From Deinococcus sp. Arct2-2 (lineage in GTDB: Bacteria; Deinococcota; Deinococci; Deinococcales; Deinococcaceae), in the NCBI RefSeq assembly GCF_004801315.1, contig NZ_SSNW01000010.1:1-64000 (forward strand): a stretch of DNA of 64,000 nt, read 5' to 3'. Under the pieces are notes generated by a model that was not told the origin of the DNA, ran no database searches, and saw only the letters and a program-made list of their open reading frames with translations. The first letter of the stretch is position 1. Each line of letters opens with the position of its first letter. Positions 60,053 through 64,000 of the stretch are shown here, one piece after another. The position numbers were made by a program, and so were the translations under genes.

Positions 60053-60754
60053 TTAGCGCCTCGCTTTTTTGGCGGCGTCGGCAAAGGTGGGGTAGACGTT
60101 GTTCAGGTCGTAGGCTCCGGCCATCAGCAACCGCTTGTCGTTCACGCCCGTGCCCAGTGCCTTGGCAAAAGCGTCCCGTACCGAATTTCCATCGGCCCCA
60201 CGTTCTGGACTGAGGCCCGCAAAAAACAGCAGGCGCGTGCCCGCCGCATTCAAAATGCCCTTCACGGTGCTGCTCAGTGCGGCGCGTTTGGGGTCGTCCA
60301 GTGTGGCTCCATCGGTAAACATGATGACCACGTCGCCCACGCCAGCGGTGCGGGCTGCCATCGCTTTGGCCTGTGCCAGCGCCGCCGTAATCGCGCTGCC
60401 CTTGCCCGTGCAGGGCTGGGTCAGGGCGTTGGTGTAGCGCAAAATGTCGGCTTTGCCCATCCTCGCCCCATTCTGAGACTGAAACTTGAAGTCGGCCACC
60501 GTCTGCACGCCCGCGCACACGCGCAGCAGCGTCACGGTATCGCCGGAGCGCACCTGATTCAGCAGCACGCTTTGGCTGAGCAACCGGGCCTGCCCCGCGT
60601 ACCCGAAGGCCGGGTTTTTAGAACTGCCTGTCATGTCTGCGGCAATGACCACATGCAGCGGCGGCGTGCTGAGGCCCAGCAGGGTAGAAGCGCTGGCCGC
60701 AGCGGGGGCGGGCGTCAGCAGCGGCAGCAGGGAGAGGAGGGGGGAGAGGGACAT
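60053..60754 (-). CDS. Secreted or membrane-anchored VWA-like protein
   Basis: A 233-aa protein with an N-terminal hydrophobic segment (LLSLLPLLTPAPAAASAS) and a von Willebrand A-like fold: HVVIAADMTGSS (metal-site D-x-T-x-S), GSAITAALAQAKAM and VVIMFTDGATL. A conserved pair of Cys (RVCAGVQ...TQPCTGKG) fits an exported protein. AAGGAGT precedes ATG 60754 closely. It is followed directly by the coiled-coil membrane protein. Function unknown; VWA proteins mediate metal-dependent adhesion or chelatase assembly. Confidence 0.8.
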   Translation of the reverse strand: MSLSPLLSLLPLLTPAPAAASASTLLGLSTPPLHVVIAADMTGSSKNPAFGYAGQARLLSQSVLLNQVRSGDTVTLLRVCAGVQTVADFKFQSQNGARMGKADILRYTNALTQPCTGKGSAITAALAQAKAMAARTAGVGDVVIMFTDGATLDDPKRAALSSTVKGILNAAGTRLLFFAGLSPERGADGNSVRDAFAKALGTGVNDKRLLMAGAYDLNNVYPTFADAAKKARR

Positions 60755-60853
60755 GGGGGGACTCCTTCGGAGGTCGGTAAGTGGTGAGTGGTCAGTCGTC
60801 AGTGGGAAAAACAGGAAAACACAGGGGCGTTGGTGGGGGGTTAAAACGCTTTC

Positions 60854-62941
60854 TTAGGGTGGCGTCGGATTTTTGGGATTCAGCTCAGGCACAGGCACGG
60901 CGATGCCGCCCACGCGGGTCATTCCGGCGGGGACTTCCAAACTCCTGACTTCATGCGGCAGGTCACGCAGCAGGCCCAGTTCCCGGCAAGCGGCCTGACT
61001 TTGGTACAAGTCGGCGGGCACGCTTTGCAGACCGTCCGGGTCGCCAATCCAGACACTCATGGCGTACTGCGGCGTCACGCCCGCGCACCACGTATCGCGC
61101 ACGTCGTCGGTGGTGCCGGACTTGGCCCCCAGCGGCACAGTGCGCCCGGTCAGGCGCTGCACGAAGCTGGGGCGCAGGAATCCCAGATGGCCTGCCGAAT
61201 CATTTACCGCACCCGTCAGCAGGTCGAAGGCTTCGTAGGCCACCGCCTCATTCCACAGCGGGGCGCAGTCGGCGCGGGGCAGGGGCAGCGGTTTTCCACT
61301 GCGGTCATACACTTCGGCCAGCAGGTGTGGGCTGCACAGTTGCCCGCCATTGGCGAAGCTGGCGTAGGCGGCGGCCACCTTCAGCGGCGAGGAACGGTAG
61401 GTGCCGAGGGCGGGACTGGAGCGGTTGGCGGTGTCTTCGGTGTAGCCCACGCTGTCCAGTACACGGCGCAGGGTGGTTTCGCGCTCTGTGCCTACCCGCA
61501 CGGCCACCGTGTTCAGGCTGCGGGCGTTGGCCTCCCGAATACTCACGGAGCGCCCCAAAAACGTGCCGGAATTGTTGCGGATGGCTTGGCCTGCATACGA
61601 TGTGGCCGCGTCGGGAAAGAGGCTGAGTTGGGTCAGGCCCTCGCCAAACGCGGCGGCGTACAACAACGGCTTGACTGTACTCGCTACCGGACGGCTGGCC
61701 GACACCGCCCATTGCCGCCCCGGTTGGCTGCTCTGCTCGCCGCCTGTGCTGCTGCTCAGGGCTACAATGCCGCCGCCGCGCACATCCAGCACCGCTGCGC
61801 CCTCGGCTACCCCGTTGGGTCTGTCTGCCAGCCTGCGGTTCAGGGCTTGCTGTGCACCCGCGTCTATGGTCAGCACCACGCGGGCCACCCGGCGCGGATC
61901 GAGGCCGCCCGCCCGCAGTTCCCGCCGTACCAGTTCCTGCATGGCCCACACGGGTTCGGGTTCGTTGGTGTAATCGGGATTGCGTGAGGCGCTCACCAAG
62001 CGCAACTCGGAGCCGCTGCCCGCGTATTCGGCTCGCCACAGCCGGGGTTGAAGCGGTGTAGACACGGCCTCCAGATGTTCGGCGGCAGAAATCAGGCCAC
62101 GCGAGCGCAGGATATTCAGCGTCACCAGTTGCTGCATTCTCATGCGGCGAAAGCGGGCGGTGGCGGCTTCGGGCGGCGTGCTGTCCGACACCAGATAGTT
62201 GCCGGGGGCAGGCAGCAGCCCCACCAAAAAAGCACTCTGCGCCAGTGTCAGGTCAGCGGGGTCTACGCCAAATACCGCCCGCGACGCATCGTAAATGCCT
62301 TTGCGCTGACCTATCCCCAGCCACGGCAGGCTGTTCACACTCATCGCCAGCACCTCGCGCCGCCCGTAGCGCCAAGTGACCAACGGGGCCAGCACGAATT
62401 CGGTGGCCTTGCGCGTCAGCACCAGCGGCAGCGTGCGCCGCCCAGTATCGTAATCGAAGTGGCCCGCCAGCACGCTGTTTTTCAGAAGTTGCTGCGTGAT
62501 GGTGCTGGCCCCCGCCCCGCTCAGGAGGGCACGCGGCAGGCGGCCCAAGTCCACGCCCACATGCGAAAAGAACCGCACGTCTTCTTTGGCGACGTAGGCC
62601 AGCAAAAAGGCCCGTGAAACGCCCGTGAGGGGCACGCTCAGCGACTCGCGGCACGGCACGGCGTTCACCACCGCGCCCCCTTCCCGGCAATGGTCGATGA
62701 CGCCCAGCGGCGCACCCCGGCGGTCTTGCACTTCTATAGGTTGCAACTCGGCCCGAAGGTTCCACGCCCGCCCAAACGCTCCGGTGGCCGCCGCGCCGCC
62801 CAAGCCCAACCCGATGACGCCCAGCGTGACTGCGCCCACGCCTGCCAACCCCGCCCTTACGATGCGCCGCAGTGTCCACGGTACGGGCCGGGTCACAAAC
62901 GGGGTACGCGGCCAAGGCGTGCGCCGCCGCCAGAAGGTCAA
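60854..62941 (-). CDS. Class A penicillin-binding protein (transglycosylase/transpeptidase)
   Basis: It makes peptidoglycan glycan strands and crosslinks them at the outer face of the membrane. 695 aa. N-terminal membrane anchor (about 30-55). GT51 domain: KEDVRFFSHVGVDLGRLPRAL with the catalytic Glu near 118, STITQQLLKN. Transpeptidase: SxxK in PVASTVKPLLY (about 420), SxN in ARSLNTVAV, KSG in GAKSGTTDD. Domain order and length are normal for PBP1-type proteins. TTG 62941 follows AGGA; the start may be later. The next upstream gene encodes a small membrane protein. Confidence 0.92.
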   Translation of the reverse strand: MTFWRRRTPWPRTPFVTRPVPWTLRRIVRAGLAGVGAVTLGVIGLGLGGAAATGAFGRAWNLRAELQPIEVQDRRGAPLGVIDHCREGGAVVNAVPCRESLSVPLTGVSRAFLLAYVAKEDVRFFSHVGVDLGRLPRALLSGAGASTITQQLLKNSVLAGHFDYDTGRRTLPLVLTRKATEFVLAPLVTWRYGRREVLAMSVNSLPWLGIGQRKGIYDASRAVFGVDPADLTLAQSAFLVGLLPAPGNYLVSDSTPPEAATARFRRMRMQQLVTLNILRSRGLISAAEHLEAVSTPLQPRLWRAEYAGSGSELRLVSASRNPDYTNEPEPVWAMQELVRRELRAGGLDPRRVARVVLTIDAGAQQALNRRLADRPNGVAEGAAVLDVRGGGIVALSSSTGGEQSSQPGRQWAVSASRPVASTVKPLLYAAAFGEGLTQLSLFPDAATSYAGQAIRNNSGTFLGRSVSIREANARSLNTVAVRVGTERETTLRRVLDSVGYTEDTANRSSPALGTYRSSPLKVAAAYASFANGGQLCSPHLLAEVYDRSGKPLPLPRADCAPLWNEAVAYEAFDLLTGAVNDSAGHLGFLRPSFVQRLTGRTVPLGAKSGTTDDVRDTWCAGVTPQYAMSVWIGDPDGLQSVPADLYQSQAACRELGLLRDLPHEVRSLEVPAGMTRVGGIAVPVPELNPKNPTPP

Positions 62942-63020
62942 GCGGGGTTCCTGTGGTTGGGATTGTTCTGGCTGGCGTTCACATTACTAGTACGTCCTGA
63001 AGGGTGGCAACGTTGCGGAT

Positions 63021-63344
63021 TTACCGCACCACATCTGAAATGCCCGCCGCCGCTGCCCGGAACTGCGCCGCCTGCCACACCTGATTGGCGATGCCCGACA
63101 CGCCCACGATGGAAATCAGCAAGATGCCCAGAATTGCCAGTGTGGTGACGGCTGTGGCCCACGAAGAGCGCGGCTGGCGCGGCGTTGCCCGTGCTTGTTT
63201 TTCGCGTTTGAGAGCGCGTTGACGTGCAGGCTTGGGCGTCGGCACAGGCGCGTTTCCCAGTCCAGAAGAACCCAGCCCAGCAGCATTCAATCCAGAAGAA
63301 TTCAGGCCCGAGGAATAAGGCCGAGGCTTGCGGACAAAGCTCAT
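63021..63344 (-). CDS. Small membrane protein with Ser/Gly/Leu repeat
   Basis: A 107-aa protein: an N-terminal repeat (SSGLNSSGLNAAGLGSSGLG, about 12-31), a basic Arg/Lys/Gln region, and one hydrophobic segment (TTLAILGILLISIVGVSGI). ATG 63344 is 7 nt after TACACT (minus strand 63352-63357). It is just upstream of the PBP gene and may be co-transcribed. The family is unknown. The repeat is also a DNA repeat of CCAGAAGAA units. Confidence 0.6.
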   Translation of the reverse strand: MSFVRKPRPYSSGLNSSGLNAAGLGSSGLGNAPVPTPKPARQRALKREKQARATPRQPRSSWATAVTTLAILGILLISIVGVSGIANQVWQAAQFRAAAAGISDVVR

Positions 63345-63443
63345 GCCCACCAGTGTAGGTGGCGCAGATGAGGGAGGAAACCGACTTTTGGTGGAGGCGC
63401 AGAACAAAAGTGTTCTTTGTCGGAACTGGCCTATCCTCTTGTT

Positions 63444-64000
63444 ATGCTCGGTAGCGCGTCCCTGACGGTGGCAGACGTTCAGCAAGCACGCCATCTGATT
63501 CAGGCGTCGGCACAATCGCTTTGGCCCAAGTTTCAGCCTGCACAGATGCCTTTGGTTGTCTATGACGGCCAAATTACGGTGCTGTGGGGTGCCCAACCTG
63601 TTGGAGCAGGATGGCAAGCCAATTCTGACTACCCCACGGAAGACCGCTGGGTCTTTCAGGGCCGTCATCCACAGGTTTGGGCCAACACATCTTGCCAGTT
63701 AGAGGAAGGATTGTTGGCGGCCAGCCTGCTCTTACCCAGCTTGCCCACGCCTTGCCGCCCAACTGATCTGGCAGCGTTGGCGGTTCATGAGGCGTTTCAT
63801 GTGTATCAGCGCGGTCAGGCTGGCGTGACTTGGCAAATCAATGAACTTGACGCCCTGACCTACCCCGCCACCGATTCCGCATTGCTGGTTCACCGGGCGA
63901 TGGAACTACAGGCACTCCAACGGGCGCTGACTGCTTCCGCTGCAACTTTGCCAGAGGTGGCCGCCGAAGTCCTGCATTGGCGAGAGGCGCAATCTGCACA
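63444..64000 (+). CDS. Putative zinc metallopeptidase-like protein (cut by window end)
   Basis: An open frame from ATG 63444 to the window edge (185 codons) has coding character and the motif LAVHEAFHVYQRG: HExxH with a second hydrophobic context, about residue 114, suggesting a metal-dependent peptidase or hydrolase. No signal peptide is obvious. ATG is 6 nt after TATCCT (63432-63437), so it is probably leaderless, divergent from the small membrane protein gene. The C-terminus is outside the window, so family and third ligand are not seen. Confidence 0.7.
   Translation, partial: MLGSASLTVADVQQARHLIQASAQSLWPKFQPAQMPLVVYDGQITVLWGAQPVGAGWQANSDYPTEDRWVFQGRHPQVWANTSCQLEEGLLAASLLLPSLPTPCRPTDLAALAVHEAFHVYQRGQAGVTWQINELDALTYPATDSALLVHRAMELQALQRALTASAATLPEVAAEVLHWREAQSA

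Overview
The window comes from the chromosome of a Deinococcus-type bacterium. This is inferred from gene content and style. There is an archaeal-type AspRS of the kind used for indirect Asn-tRNA(Asn) synthesis, a fused TilS-TadA, RecN, a SecA without the C-terminal zinc tail, many Ala/Gly-rich lipoproteins, and at least twenty genes whose start codon lies 6-8 nt after a TANNNT -10 box (leaderless transcripts). Coding DNA is GC-rich. It is interrupted by a few AT-richer intergenic islands (11531-11839, 48308-48867, 56600-56955) and many short GC-rich intergenic repeats. No rRNA, tRNA, CRISPR array or prophage was seen.

Layout. 276-9902: lysA, an HD-GYP phosphodiesterase, mnmA, a 2-hydroxyacid dehydrogenase, an IMPase/GNAT pair and an MFS/TetR pair. 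9986-11530: the AspRS gene preceded by a leader that reads as a complete transcription attenuator. 11840-13549: a GGDEF cyclase and an unknown gene. 13550-17315: an IS630-type element with a -1 frameshift signal, a hydrolase and a second IS with an 18-bp inverted repeat. 17514-22488: spermidine-synthase-like protein, split chromate transporter and a three-gene ABC-2 exporter operon. 22580-29986: metalloprotease-Excalibur protein, frameshifted GNAT, old yellow enzyme, LolD-like ATPase, Crp/Fnr regulator, rRNA methyltransferase, lipoprotein, peroxiredoxin. 30021-41218: tilS-tadA, GRDP-like protein, pckA, PrcB-like lipoprotein, recN, SDR, LEA-like membrane protein, hydrolase. 41363-48307: DUF4397 protein, membrane molybdopterin oxidoreductase, uppP, N-demethylase-like protein, barnase-barstar pair, tsaD. 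48868-53470: an Ig-repeat lipoprotein and a subtilase lipoprotein. 53940-64000: secA, small membrane proteins, META and DUF1905 proteins, a VWA/coiled-coil membrane pair, a class A PBP, and a metallopeptidase-like gene cut by the window end.

Themes. Decoding is well represented: AspRS, MnmA (U34), TilS (C34), TadA (A34), TsaD (A37) and an rRNA methyltransferase. Envelope and export are represented by SecA, UppP, PBP, ABC-2 and LolD-like proteins and many lipoproteins. Stress functions include RecN, peroxiredoxin, a LEA-like protein and a secreted protease.

The most interesting system is the leader at 9986-10192. A leaderless 17-residue peptide containing Asn-Asn-Val-Asn-Asp-Asp is followed by mutually exclusive hairpins, the last an intrinsic terminator, upstream of the AspRS gene. 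This would couple expression to the supply of Asn-tRNA(Asn).
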